A stretch of 64,000 nucleotides of DNA from Anaplasma platys (GTDB taxonomy: Bacteria > Pseudomonadota > Alphaproteobacteria > Rickettsiales > Anaplasmataceae): positions 972,632 to 1,036,631 of the forward strand of contig NZ_CP046391.1 of NCBI RefSeq assembly GCF_012790675.1. Reading direction: 5' to 3'. A program made the position numbers and the translations under genes. This document shows positions 48,766 through 58,183 of this stretch, piece after piece; position 1 is the stretch's first letter; every line of letters begins with the position of its first letter. The notes beneath the pieces were generated by a model. That model had not been told where the DNA came from. It did no database searches and saw only the letters and a program-made list of their open reading frames with translations.

Positions 48766-49228
48766 CCTCTCCCCTTCTATTTTTAACATTCATAGCGCCA
48801 AAATCTAGAACTACCGGCTGCTGCGCATCATGCCCATGGATAGGCCCAGCGTACACTTTAAGATTCTTGAAACGTCTCCTGGCCAGCGGGCCGTCACCCA
48901 ACATACGCCAGACAGCAAGCTTGAGTATCCTCTCCGGATGCCCCGCCCGCATAATGTCACTAGGAGTGCTACTTTTTAACCCGCCCGGATAGCCAGTGTG
49001 TCTGTAGTAGACCTTATCCTTATATTTATTGCGCGTAAAACGCACAGCGTCCGCGTTTATCACTATAACATAGTCACCACAATCCATGTGCGGCGTATAC
49101 TCGGGCTTGTGCTTTCCCCGTAGCAACGAAGCAATATAAGCCGCAAGCCTACCCACCACCATACCGTCGGCGTCAATGAGTACCCAACGCTTCTTCACTT
49201 CGCCAGCTTTTATTGAGAAAGTCCTCAT
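48752..49228 (-). CDS. rplM: 50S ribosomal protein L13
   Basis: A 158-residue L13, slightly longer than the 142 of E. coli. Conserved are [51 protein letters not shown] and the [20 protein letters not shown] region. L13 is an early assembly protein of the large subunit. The C-terminal extra residues (about 12) overlap the start of rpsI. It heads the minus-strand run from rplM to dnaN. Confidence 0.97.
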   Translation of the reverse strand: MRTFSIKAGEVKKRWVLIDADGMVVGRLAAYIASLLRGKHKPEYTPHMDCGDYVIVINADAVRFTRNKYKDKVYYRHTGYPGGLKSSTPSDIMRAGHPERILKLAVWRMLGDGPLARRRFKNLKVYAGPIHGHDAQQPVVLDFGAMNVKNRRGEDGRR

Positions 49229-49513
49229 GCCCGATCAACCCACTAAAACGGAACCGCATCAGCGGACTCTACTACCTAATGCTAAACTTGTCAATGCAAA
49301 CTAGGGTTCAAGCTCGTAAATTTAAGTAATAATTTTTGCCTGCTTTCCCCCTGAAAAAACTGCCAAAATACCATGATTTATGTAGCATAAGTTGAACGTA
49401 CTTTGGCCACTGCGCGAGCCAATATATGTGCCACTTAAAAACCTTCAACCGGCCTTGATTTTCAATGCAATAATGTAATATGCTTGTTCATAAATGATTT
49501 ACGATGGTTGTGT

Positions 49514-50749
49514 ATGCGTAAGGTCTCGTTGCTTTTTCTATTGCTAGTGATGTATATGTCACAGGGGGCCAGTGGAACGTCACTTGATGAAGCATTAAAT
49601 AAAACTCTCGACAACAACATGGCTCTCAAGGCAAGTCTATACAAGAGTTTGGCATCGAAACACGACGTAGTGAGTTCCGCGATGGCGGGCGTCTTACCTC
49701 GGGTATTGTACGAATTTAAGGTACATAACTCCGGTGCTCTACAAGAAAGCAGCAGTTCTGCTGTAACCTTGTCACAGACTTTGTTCAACGGTGCTACCAT
49801 GTTCCGGATAGACAAGGCGAGGTACCAGTACGCTGCACAGGAACTGGCATTTGCGCTCGAAAGGCAGAAGACGCTGCTCAAGGCCATCAATGTCTATATG
49901 GAAGCAATGTCAGCATACGAAGTCAACAGGCTCAACGAGAGCAATCTGAAAGTAATGACAGAGCAGCTAGAAGCGGCCAACAAGCGTTTTGCCGTCGGGG
50001 AAATAACAAGGACTGATCTTGCAAAAGCTGAGGCGAAACTTGCCGAGGCTAAAACTGACGCTATCAGCGCAAGGGGAAGGCTGAAAACTGTTGAGGCAAA
50101 CTATACTCGCATAATTGGGGAGCCACCAGTAGACCTCAGATATCCAAGTAATAAGAAACTGCAGATCCCCAGCACGTTGCAAGAGGCGTTAGACATAGCG
50201 CAGAGAAGTAACCTGTCTCTTCTTCTGTCACGTAATGTGTACCAGGCATCAAAGCGTGATGCTGCTATGGCTGTTGCTACTAAGTTCTTGCCATCCCTGA
50301 CCATTGCTGCATCAGCTAGAACTTCGCCGGGAGGTAGTTTTGATCGCATATCTCACAGGTTCGATCTAACGCTAAGTCTGCCAATCTTCGAGAGAGGTGT
50401 TTTGGGACTTATGGATATAGACAAGGCTAACAAAACTCGTCAGCACTATATGTACTCCCTGCACGAAGCTGCGAGAGAGGTAGAGGAGTCTGTAATAAAT
50501 GCGTGGGAAGCACTGCAAACCTCGGAGTCATTCCTCAAGTCTGCGCGAGAAGCTGTGAGATACAACGAGATAGTGTGTGACGCGATCACTCAAGAAGCAA
50601 GTCTGAACATGAAGACTACTTTGGACGTTTTAAAAATCGAGCAGGACCTACTTAAAGCGAAAGTGAAGTTAGTGAATGCTAAGAGCAAGGTTATCGTACA
50701 TAAATACAACCTACTTGCTTTGATAGGCCTTTTCTCGGTTGACAGTTAG
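49514..50749 (+). CDS. tolC: TolC family outer membrane efflux protein
   Basis: A 411-residue outer membrane factor with a signal peptide (MRKVSLLFLLLVMYMSQGASG). Two repeated halves are visible, each with a SLDEAL/TLQEALDIA start and long helices; the second half has the ...ATKFLPSLTIAASARTSPGG strand and ...LPIFERGVLG. TolC trimers form the exit duct for type I secretion and efflux. Its likely adaptor is the HlyD-type protein at 4484. The frame opens at a TTG at 49484, ten codons earlier; the ATG at 49514 gives the expected signal peptide. Confidence 0.94.
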   Translation: MRKVSLLFLLLVMYMSQGASGTSLDEALNKTLDNNMALKASLYKSLASKHDVVSSAMAGVLPRVLYEFKVHNSGALQESSSSAVTLSQTLFNGATMFRIDKARYQYAAQELAFALERQKTLLKAINVYMEAMSAYEVNRLNESNLKVMTEQLEAANKRFAVGEITRTDLAKAEAKLAEAKTDAISARGRLKTVEANYTRIIGEPPVDLRYPSNKKLQIPSTLQEALDIAQRSNLSLLLSRNVYQASKRDAAMAVATKFLPSLTIAASARTSPGGSFDRISHRFDLTLSLPIFERGVLGLMDIDKANKTRQHYMYSLHEAAREVEESVINAWEALQTSESFLKSAREAVRYNEIVCDAITQEASLNMKTTLDVLKIEQDLLKAKVKLVNAKSKVIVHKYNLLALIGLFSVDS

Positions 50750-51319
50750 TGGAGCAACCTACTGAAGCGCGCGTTGCACATACAGTAATTGTTTAGTGCG
50801 GCGCATCTTCTGCGCTGCTCCTGTAGCGACCAGGTAATTTATTCCCTGCGAGCCGTGCTGAGCACTCTCCAGCGTGCTGCGTTTCACTGACGATTGTGTT
50901 CTAGTTCACGTTGGGTTTCGCAACAGGTACTATGGGCAGTGCTGTTGGTATTGTATGAACTACTGTGTATGCGTGTTGTGGCTAAATAGGGCAGTGGATG
51001 TTCATCGCCTAACTGGTCGGCGCCGCCTCCCGCAATGCATGATACATAGTGTACTAAACCCGGTACACGATAGACGTGCTTGGCCTATTTCATGGAAGCG
51101 CATACATTATGCGTAGCTTCCTAAGCTCAGGGGAAACTTCAAGATACGGTCCTAGACCACTGGATGCGATGCCAACTGACACAACACTTCAAAGCAATAA
51201 CCCTATTACGGAGGAAGCTTTTGCTGTGCACAAAAACTCCAGGTTTTGCCGAGCAAAACATGTTATAGGTCTCGTATGCAAGTCATGGACGGAGGGTCGC
51301 AAAAGAAATCAATTACCGG
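50750..51319. other. Intergenic gap between tolC and mrp
   Basis: No gene is seen in these 570 bases between convergent genes. A 93-codon frame starting at 51076 runs antisense into the end of mrp and is not called. A small hairpin, GTGTAC/GTACAC, lies at 51049-51068. Confidence 0.5.
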
Positions 51320-52345
51320 CTAATACCCCCGCCCTCCGAGAATTTCACCAGCAATAGATTTGAATATTTCAGAAAACCCCGAATCAGGCGGCCCAGCATG
51401 CCCGTGTTCAATATTCAGGGTTAGCCCCGGACAAATCCCTACCTCTCCCAAAAGAGGAACTGAGTTCTTCTCGGCTACTACACGCCCGCCACTATTACCA
51501 AAAATGCGCATTTTTTGCCCGGATTTCTGATCAAGTACGTAGCTCATGTTTTCCACTACCCCGAGAAGTCTAACTTGCATACTCCTCAGCATGTCGCATG
51601 TCTTCATTGCATGCGTCACAGATAACTCATGCGGCGTTGTTACAATGATCCCCCCGGTGATCTCGTAGCTGCGAGTCAAACTGATATGCACATCCCCTGT
51701 CCCAGGGGGAGTATCAATCACCATATAGTCAATGTCACGCCACCTAGTCCCGGTGATCAGTTTGTTAATGGCCTTAGTAACCATAGGACCACGCCAAGCT
51801 ATGGCACGGGTATCATCCTGAACAAGATTTCCAATGGATATACTACTCACTCCTCGCATCTCCAGTGGTACTATGAAGCCCGCATCATCGACTGCAGCCA
51901 GTAATTGCGTACCCAAAAGCTGAGGAACTGACGGACCATAGATATCAGCATCGACCAGAGCCACTTTATAGCCACAACCTGCGAGAGTAAGTGCTAACTG
52001 GACTGAAACAGTGGACTTACCCACCCCTCCCTTGCCAGAAGCTACCATCAGAACCTCTCGTACTCCTGAAACTTTGATTTTCTCAAGAGGCCGAGGGATT
52101 TTATCCTGAATCAAGGCTACAGTTACATTTGTAATCCCTGAAAGCCTACTCGTGATTACATCACGGCAGTCACGCTTTAATTGTTGCTCCCACTTAGACC
52201 CTTTGTGAGCATTGACACGTAGTATGACTCCCACGTCACCCTTGTTTATAGTGACCGATAACGTGCCAATTGCCGAAATCTTGACACCGGAATCGGGATC
52301 AGTTACACCCTCCAATGCCTCTGTAACTTTACGCTCGGTGATCAT
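51320..52345 (-). CDS. mrp: Mrp/NBP35-family P-loop ATPase (Fe-S cluster carrier)
   Basis: A 341-residue ApbC/Mrp protein. An N-terminal DUF59-like (MIP18) domain (residues 1-80, VTDPDSGVKISAIGTLSV) precedes the ATPase: Walker A GKGGVGKST at 104-112, VDADIYGPSVPQLLG, and DTPPGTGDVH. Mrp proteins carry 4Fe-4S clusters bridged between two subunits by a CPxC pair after ENMSY. Here that stretch reads ENMSYVLDQKSGQK (265-278), with no cysteine. The Walker motifs are intact, so ATPase activity is likely, but the cluster-bridging site is lost. It stands alone, divergent from prs. Confidence 0.94.
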   Translation of the reverse strand: MITERKVTEALEGVTDPDSGVKISAIGTLSVTINKGDVGVILRVNAHKGSKWEQQLKRDCRDVITSRLSGITNVTVALIQDKIPRPLEKIKVSGVREVLMVASGKGGVGKSTVSVQLALTLAGCGYKVALVDADIYGPSVPQLLGTQLLAAVDDAGFIVPLEMRGVSSISIGNLVQDDTRAIAWRGPMVTKAINKLITGTRWRDIDYMVIDTPPGTGDVHISLTRSYEITGGIIVTTPHELSVTHAMKTCDMLRSMQVRLLGVVENMSYVLDQKSGQKMRIFGNSGGRVVAEKNSVPLLGEVGICPGLTLNIEHGHAGPPDSGFSEIFKSIAGEILGGRGY

Positions 52346-52457
52346 CTGACACTACCAGTTGAGACACACCTTAAATGGTACCATAGTTCTGGGAAAACAT
52401 GTTTACTTTTGTCACACACCAAATTATCATACCTTACGGTTGGAGTGGTGTTGTAGT

Positions 52458-53420
52458 ATGGTCATAGTTCCCGGAAGTGCCTCCTCGGCCCTAGCTGCTA
52501 GTATGTCTGCCCTACTTGATAATTCTGTTGTAGAACCGAGAGTTAAGAGGTTCGCTGACGGGGAGATCAGCGTGGAAATGCCGAAAAAAACCGGTGATTC
52601 GTGTGCGCGTGTGGTGATTTTGCAATCTCTACCTACGCCATCAAGCGACAATTTGGTGGAGCTCATGTTGCTCGCCGATTCTGCGAGGCGCGCTTTCTCT
52701 CCCACAAGCATGACTTTGGTAGTACCGTATTTGTGTTACTCCCGTCAGGATAGGGTAATGGCGCAGCAATCTCCAGATGGGGCTTTTATATCATCGCTAA
52801 GTGCCAAAGTGATAGCAAAGATCTTGAGTGTTTCCGGTGCCGAAAAGGTAGTAACTGTGGATCTTCATTCCGAACAATCTGCTGGATTCTTTGACACACA
52901 GATCGCCAACATTTCTGCCTATAGTGTATTCGTCGACTATGTTGCCGACAGTCACGTATTAGAAAAGCTTGCAGTTGTTGCACCTGATTACGGCGCTCTG
53001 GGCAGAGTAAGAGCGTTTGTCGGAGCCTTGAGTGCAAAATATGGGATAAACTCAATACAAGTCGCCGTGATTGACAAGTACAGGGAACGCCCTGGTGTTT
53101 CGGAAGTGATGCATGTAGTAGGAAATGTAAAAGATAGGCACTGCATACTGCTGGATGATCTTGTAGATTCCGCTGGGACTCTGTGTAACGCGGCTGCTGC
53201 GCTAAAAACACGAGGAGCTTTAAGTGTTCAAGGATTTGTAACGCACGGCGTACTGTCTGGGCAAGCTGTTGATAAGGTTGAGGCCTCGGAGTTAGATAAG
53301 TTAGTCGTTACTGATACAATCTACGACGAAAAGAGAAGCCAGTGTGGTAAAATCAAGGTGCAGACCGTATCTGCTTTGCTGGCAGACTATTTGCTTTCCG
53401 AAGTAATGAAGAGGAAGTAA
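52458..53420 (+). CDS. prs: Ribose-phosphate pyrophosphokinase (PRPP synthetase)
   Basis: A 320-residue enzyme of near-standard length. It has RFADGEISVEM, SRQD for ATP binding, VDLHSEQSAGFF (family: DLHAxQIQGFF), the flexible catalytic loop DKYRERPGVSEVM (usually DKRRP) and the PRPP-binding loop LLDDLVDSAGTLC. It makes PRPP from ribose 5-phosphate and ATP, feeding purD and guaA in this window as well as pyrimidine synthesis. The loop substitution of Tyr for the first Arg and the reduced match in the metal site are divergent but keep the key lysine. The frame opens at 52359; the ATG at 52458 is the family start. Confidence 0.94.
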   Translation: MVIVPGSASSALAASMSALLDNSVVEPRVKRFADGEISVEMPKKTGDSCARVVILQSLPTPSSDNLVELMLLADSARRAFSPTSMTLVVPYLCYSRQDRVMAQQSPDGAFISSLSAKVIAKILSVSGAEKVVTVDLHSEQSAGFFDTQIANISAYSVFVDYVADSHVLEKLAVVAPDYGALGRVRAFVGALSAKYGINSIQVAVIDKYRERPGVSEVMHVVGNVKDRHCILLDDLVDSAGTLCNAAAALKTRGALSVQGFVTHGVLSGQAVDKVEASELDKLVVTDTIYDEKRSQCGKIKVQTVSALLADYLLSEVMKRK

Positions 53421-53704
53421 CTGTGAATAACGTAAGGATTGAGAAAACCTTGCTCCTGGGTAGCCTTGACCACTGCACTGGAGCCCTGCTGTCACGCCTT
53501 AGGTGCAGAGGGAGCCTTGTAGGTGTACATAGGTGGAAAGCGCTTGGCGTTATTGAGCAAGCAAATCGTTTATGTGTATGATACCTCCGCGTCGGGTAAG
53601 TTGGTTGTTGCTGATACTATTTGTGGACCAAACTAAGATGAGCATGGCAAAGCACCTGACTCGCCGTATCTTACTTGCTGACACTGTTTGTTTTCTGTCA
53701 TGAT

Positions 53705-54034
53705 ATGAGAGAGGTGGTGGTTTTGAGTAGTGATCGCGGAAACGCTGGTATAAGCCTAGAAGAGCTAAACAGAGTGGCAAAGCTTGTGAGAATAAAGATC
53801 TCTGAAGATGAGGCTGCTAACTACTGCAAGTACCTTTCTGATGTGGAAAAGTGGTTTGAGATGTTGTTCGAAGTTGATGCTAGCGGGCTGGAGCCGGTGA
53901 CACACGGAAACATACACGACGTCCATGTTATGAGGCAGGACATTGTCGACGAAGGAAACATAAGAGAAGAGATCTTAGGCAATGCCTCTTCGACTGAAAT
54001 GGGATTCTACGTGGTGAAAAAAGTCATAGACTAA
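53705..54034 (+). CDS. gatC: Aspartyl/glutamyl-tRNA amidotransferase subunit C
   Basis: A 109-residue GatC. GISLEELNRVAKLVRIKISEDEA is the conserved N-terminal helix pair, and the C-terminal half wraps GatA (VDASGLEPVTHGNIH, then VMRQDIVDE). The GatCAB complex turns Glu-tRNA(Gln) and Asp-tRNA(Asn) into the correct charged tRNAs; gatA and gatB are not in the window. Possible starts are a TTG at 53675, the ATG at 53705, and a TTG at 53723, which has GAGAGGTGG at a good distance; the true start may be the last. Confidence 0.93.
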   Translation: MREVVVLSSDRGNAGISLEELNRVAKLVRIKISEDEAANYCKYLSDVEKWFEMLFEVDASGLEPVTHGNIHDVHVMRQDIVDEGNIREEILGNASSTEMGFYVVKKVID

Positions 54035-54100
54035 TAAAAAAGACTGGTGGGTTGTTAAAAAAGACTAAAAGTCGTGCTTTAACAGCATACTTTTTAAAGC
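54035..54100. terminator. Repeats and hairpins between convergent gatC and acnA
   Basis: Two copies of TAAAAAAGACT (54035-54045 and 54056-54066) follow the gatC stop. The second leads into a GACT-AAA-AGTC hairpin (54063-54073), and GCTTTAA (54076-54082) pairs with TTAAAGC (54094-54100). A/T-rich stems between convergent genes suggest a weak two-way terminator. Confidence 0.35.
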
Positions 54101-54253
54101 GCGGTTGGTAAACATAAAGAAAAAAGAACACACCAAAAACGAGACAAAACCTACATTTAAAAAAAACCGAAATGCTACAGCCAACACCCACAGAAAAGCT
54201 CGTTACGTGACACAAAACGAAGCTGTTCACGAACAGCATAAAAACTCTATTCC

Positions 54254-56899
54254 CTACGGGGTATCGCTAACCATTCTCTTCAGGACATAGTGCAAGACTC
54301 CACCTACGGCTAAATAATCCAGCTCTATAGCCGTGTTAACAGCACACTCCAAGTCTATAACCAGGCTGCTTCCGTCACTTTTGTGAATCTCGCACTCAAT
54401 GGTTTTTCTCACACCAACCTGGCCACTTAGGCATAAGGTTTCTTCACCAGTTAAAATGCTCCTGGTCTCCTCTTTGAAAATTAGGGGAAGGACACCCATG
54501 CCAACAAGATTTGATCTATGTATACGTTCAAAGCTTTCAGCGATTACGGCCTTAATACCTAGCAGAATTGTCCCCTTTGCTGCCCAATCTCTACTCGAAC
54601 CTGTCCCATATTCCTTGCCAGCTACAACAACCAATGGAACATTCTCTGCACCATAACGCATTGCAGCATCGTAAATCGAGAGCATTTCACCACTAGGAAA
54701 ATGTCTCGTAAAACCACCCTCCACTCCTGCAAGAATTTCGTTCTTTATTCGGATGTTTGCGAACGTTCCCCGCATCATTATGTTGTGATTACCGCGTCTC
54801 GACCCATAAGAATTAAAATCTTTTTCTGCCACCCCCTGTTGGGTAAGAAACTTCCCCGCAGGGCTTTTAATTGAAATATTCCCCGCAGGAGAGATATGGT
54901 CAGTGGTGATACTGTCACCCAACAACATCAAAATCCTGGCATTGCGAATATCTAGCTCATTGTTCCTGATTTTGCCATTTGGCTGGCTGTCCCTCTGCAA
55001 GGCAGGATCCCCTTGTTCCACAAAATAAGGCGGTTTCTGAACATATGTGCTATCAGAGCTCCACTCATATGTAACGTCACCAACAGATTTTACATTTTGC
55101 CAGATTTCATCACCAAGAAAGACATTAGCGTATTTTTTCAGGAACACCTCACGAGATATAAAGGTTCCAATAATCTCACTGATCTCCTCATTTGTTGGCC
55201 ACAAATCTTCAAGAAAAACATCGTTACCGTTGCTATCTTGGCAGATCGCATCCTTTGTAATGTCCCGCAGCACTGTCCCACTCAGAGAAAAAAGAACAAC
55301 TACAGGGGGAGATGCCAAAAAGTTGGCTTTGACGCATGGATGCACACGCCCTTCAAAATTTCTGTTACCCGAAAGCACCGACACAACTAGCAAGTTATTT
55401 GCGGCGATGCAGTCCTCAATTTCCTTTGCCAGCGGCCCAGAGTTGCCAATGCAGGTAGCACAACCATAACCTACAATATTAAAGCCCAGATGATTCAGAT
55501 CCTGCTGCAATCCCGACTCCTTCAGGTACGCCTCTACAACCTGCGACCCTGGAGTAAGCGAAGTCTTTACCCACGGCTTTGACCGCAAACCCAATTTTCT
55601 CGCCTTACGCGCTACTAACCCCGCTGCTATCATTACATAGGGGTTAGAAGTGTTAGTACAGCTGGTAATCGCAGCAATTACCACATCTCCATTCTTTACT
55701 AGCAGCTCACTCCCAGAGCGGAATTCCCCTTTGGGTAAAGTGTCTGCAATCTTTGACAGATCTATCCTGTCTTGTGGCCTTTTGGGTCCGGCAACAACGG
55801 GATACACATCTCCTAGATCGAGCTCTACTCTGTCTGAATAGTCAACACTATCACCCTGATACCAAAGATGCTGAGCCCGGATATAAGATTCAATGACCTC
55901 CATGTAATCACGATCACGGCCAGTTATGTCAAGATAGTCTAGTGTGCTCTGATCAAAGGGAAAAAAGCCACAAGTAGCACCATACTCTGGGGCCATATTT
56001 GCCACCGTTGCTCGATCAAAAACAGTAAGGTTTTTTAATCCATCACCGTAAAATTCTACAAATTTTCCCACCACCTTCTTCCTGCGCAGCATATCGGTAA
56101 TGGTAAGCACCATATCAGTCGCCGTTACTCCCTCACGCAGTTTTCCACTAATCTCAAAGCCAACTACTTCTGGCACTGTCATCGCTATAGGTTGCCCTAA
56201 CATCGCAGCTTCGGCTTCTATGCCTCCTACACCCCACCCAAGAACAGATATCCCGTTAATCATGGTAGTGTGACTATCCGTACCCATAATGGTGTCAGGA
56301 CACAACACACCATCTACATTCCATACCACTTGCGCCAAATATTCCAGATTGACCTGGTGGCATATACCCATCCCCGGGGGAACAACGCGCAGATTCCTAA
56401 ACGCCTGCTGGCTCCATTTAAGGAATCTATAGCGCTCAAGATTCCTCGACATCTCGAGTGTAACATTCTTCGACAATGCGTCATCGGTGCCGGAAAAATC
56501 AACTTGCAGCGAGTGATCGATAACAAGATCAACAGGTATCCTCGGGTTTATTATACTGGGATCCTTACCTTTCATGCGCATGTAATCACGCATAGCCGCT
56601 AGGTCAACCAATGCAGGTACTCCTGTGAAATCCTGCATCATTACTCTTACAGGCATGAAGTTTATTTCACATTTTGCGCCACTGTTAACGTACTCAGCAA
56701 ATTTTTTCAAATCAGAAAGCTTAACGCTATAGCCATCTTCATGCCGCAACAAATTCTCAAGCAAAATTCTGTGTACGAACGGCAGTCTATCTATGTCCAA
56801 ATTCAATTGCGAACAAGCAACATCAAGCGCATAGTAGCTGTAGGACCCCTTACCCGCACACAACTCTCTCCGTGCTTGCAGAGTATCCAAACACGACAT
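54254..56899 (-). CDS. acnA: Aconitate hydratase A
   Basis: An 881-residue aconitase of the AcnA/IRP type (E. coli 891). The 4Fe-4S cysteines are in TSCTNTSNPY and in GYGCATCIGNSG. GTDSHTTMINGISVLGWGVGG and the C-terminal swivel domain (YGSRRGNHNIMMRGTFANIRI, GKEYGTGSSRDWAAKGT) are well conserved. It converts citrate to isocitrate in the TCA cycle, next to gltA and sucCD in function. AGGAGGTAAGGT precedes the ATG, one of the best ribosome-binding sites in the window, which suggests strong expression. Confidence 0.98.
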   Translation of the reverse strand: MSCLDTLQARRELCAGKGSYSYYALDVACSQLNLDIDRLPFVHRILLENLLRHEDGYSVKLSDLKKFAEYVNSGAKCEINFMPVRVMMQDFTGVPALVDLAAMRDYMRMKGKDPSIINPRIPVDLVIDHSLQVDFSGTDDALSKNVTLEMSRNLERYRFLKWSQQAFRNLRVVPPGMGICHQVNLEYLAQVVWNVDGVLCPDTIMGTDSHTTMINGISVLGWGVGGIEAEAAMLGQPIAMTVPEVVGFEISGKLREGVTATDMVLTITDMLRRKKVVGKFVEFYGDGLKNLTVFDRATVANMAPEYGATCGFFPFDQSTLDYLDITGRDRDYMEVIESYIRAQHLWYQGDSVDYSDRVELDLGDVYPVVAGPKRPQDRIDLSKIADTLPKGEFRSGSELLVKNGDVVIAAITSCTNTSNPYVMIAAGLVARKARKLGLRSKPWVKTSLTPGSQVVEAYLKESGLQQDLNHLGFNIVGYGCATCIGNSGPLAKEIEDCIAANNLLVVSVLSGNRNFEGRVHPCVKANFLASPPVVVLFSLSGTVLRDITKDAICQDSNGNDVFLEDLWPTNEEISEIIGTFISREVFLKKYANVFLGDEIWQNVKSVGDVTYEWSSDSTYVQKPPYFVEQGDPALQRDSQPNGKIRNNELDIRNARILMLLGDSITTDHISPAGNISIKSPAGKFLTQQGVAEKDFNSYGSRRGNHNIMMRGTFANIRIKNEILAGVEGGFTRHFPSGEMLSIYDAAMRYGAENVPLVVVAGKEYGTGSSRDWAAKGTILLGIKAVIAESFERIHRSNLVGMGVLPLIFKEETRSILTGEETLCLSGQVGVRKTIECEIHKSDGSSLVIDLECAVNTAIELDYLAVGGVLHYVLKRMVSDTP

Positions 56900-57435
56900 A
56901 CCTTACCTCCTACAACACATGGCATAACAATACCGCAGGCTACTAAACATAATTGGCAATATCACGCAGTATTAGGTTCAAACGCTACAATTTGCTGATA
57001 ACTAGTATAGCCACCACTTTATTAATATTACCATTAGCATAGATGTCACCTCCCTCTCACGTAACACACTGCATATCAGGTGTAAGACACCCCCACTTAT
57101 ACGCAACGCATGCTCGCCTATTCGAGCAATATGGAAGAGTGACAAATAAAACTCACGTTTCCTTTACAGTATCCCAGGAGGAAATATAGCCTATTATCCG
57201 AAATTATCCACAGTTTACTTTACTATACCCATAATAGGGCTTCACATTCTTGCATTGCAGCACCAGCATTATGCTAAACTCTGGCAAAGTTACGTAAGCT
57301 CACTTCAGCCATTTTACGCCCCATAGTTGCTTACATACAGACCATCTACCTTCTGCTTACCCTACAGGTAAAATACCACACCTTCCAGTTACTGTAGTGT
57401 TGAGACACAGCAATGCCCCTTGAGCAAGAGCTCCG
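56900..57435. other. Region upstream of acnA
   Basis: No gene is seen in these 536 bases. They should hold the acnA promoter. One perfect DnaA box, TTATCCACA, lies at 57204-57212, next to a weaker TTATCCG. It is listed separately. Confidence 0.5.
57204..57212 (+). promoter_or_regulatory. Single consensus DnaA box
   Basis: TTATCCACA is a perfect match to the E. coli DnaA box. It stands alone, with no cluster of boxes around it. It could tune acnA or titrate DnaA; one copy in 64 kb can also arise by chance. Confidence 0.3.
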
Positions 57436-57996
57436 TTACCTGAAAACTACAGCCCCCGCCATACCCTGAGCAGTGTTAATCTTCCCTTCCGCTGTCCCCG
57501 GCCAGCCCCGGTTGGTTTGTTTATTTTCATACCACTTGTTCGTCCTTTCTGTTACCGTGTCTCCGGCGCTCGCCCCGCCGCCCAGTACTATTCCCACCGT
57601 CTCTCGTCTCGCGTTGTTTGCCGCACACACCCCCGCTCCGTTCATGCCCCAAGCGCGTCCCTTCTCACGTCCTCCCGTCCTAAACGTCATCATCCGGCAA
57701 TCGCCTTGTCCATCCGGCCTTAATTCTAAAGCGCCCTCGATCTTGCCAAAACGAGCGCTAAACTCGCGCTCTCTATTTCGTGTTACGCCGAGCCCCCGTC
57801 TCGTTTTCTCTCCGAGTTCGTGCATTGCATCTCGGTAGTCAACACAACTCCACGTTACGTCATCTACTCTTCCTTTCTCCCACGCGCCAGCCCGATCCCA
57901 ACCCCTATTGTAACTATCATCCACCGCAACCTTCTTATTACAAACCTTGGGGTCAATTGTTGGGCTCGTCCGTCCTACGGCCTGGCATAGGATCAT
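57436..57996 (-). CDS. Orphan 186-codon open frame in a GC-rich island
   Basis: A 561-base stop-free frame on the minus strand, starting at an ATG. The product is hydrophilic, basic and rich in G, R, E and T, with no membrane segment, signal peptide or motif I know. The sequence is unusual: six consecutive 60-base lines from 57481 contain 29-40 G+C each, about 59% on average, against roughly 45% in neighbouring genes, and the minus strand is strongly purine-rich. Long frames are open on the other strand too (57473-57838), as expected of GC-rich DNA. It may be a fast-evolving protein gene, a structured RNA or transferred DNA. I looked for RNase P and tmRNA core motifs and did not find them. 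Confidence 0.3.
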   Translation of the reverse strand: MILCQAVGRTSPTIDPKVCNKKVAVDDSYNRGWDRAGAWEKGRVDDVTWSCVDYRDAMHELGEKTRRGLGVTRNREREFSARFGKIEGALELRPDGQGDCRMMTFRTGGREKGRAWGMNGAGVCAANNARRETVGIVLGGGASAGDTVTERTNKWYENKQTNRGWPGTAEGKINTAQGMAGAVVFR

Positions 57997-58183
57997 AGAT
58001 CATTTGCGCGTATATTCAATAATAAAGCGCCTACACAGGACCCATGACTGCAAGCCGCAGCACTTGTACAACGTCTTTTGCAATCATCTCGCTCCCTATT
58101 ACTTGTCTGTGCTTTTCTCTTAACTAAGCACAGGAATGCTTTTATCATGTGGCTACGGGCTGCTTTTAACGGGATTCACACAA

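Noticed and set aside
49300-49325. tRNA-like GGTTCAAGC stretch upstream of tolC
   Set aside because: No flanking stem for a T arm, no anticodon arm and no acceptor pairing.
57204-57212. Replication origin next to acnA
   Set aside because: Only one consensus DnaA box, no cluster of boxes or AT-rich unwinding region, and as I recall the proposed origin in this family lies beside hemE and a COG1253 gene, which are not here.
57436-57996. RNase P RNA or tmRNA gene on the minus strand
   Set aside because: GC-rich and purine-rich as such RNAs are, but the GAGGAAAGTCC core of RNase P and the ANDN-type tag of tmRNA are absent.
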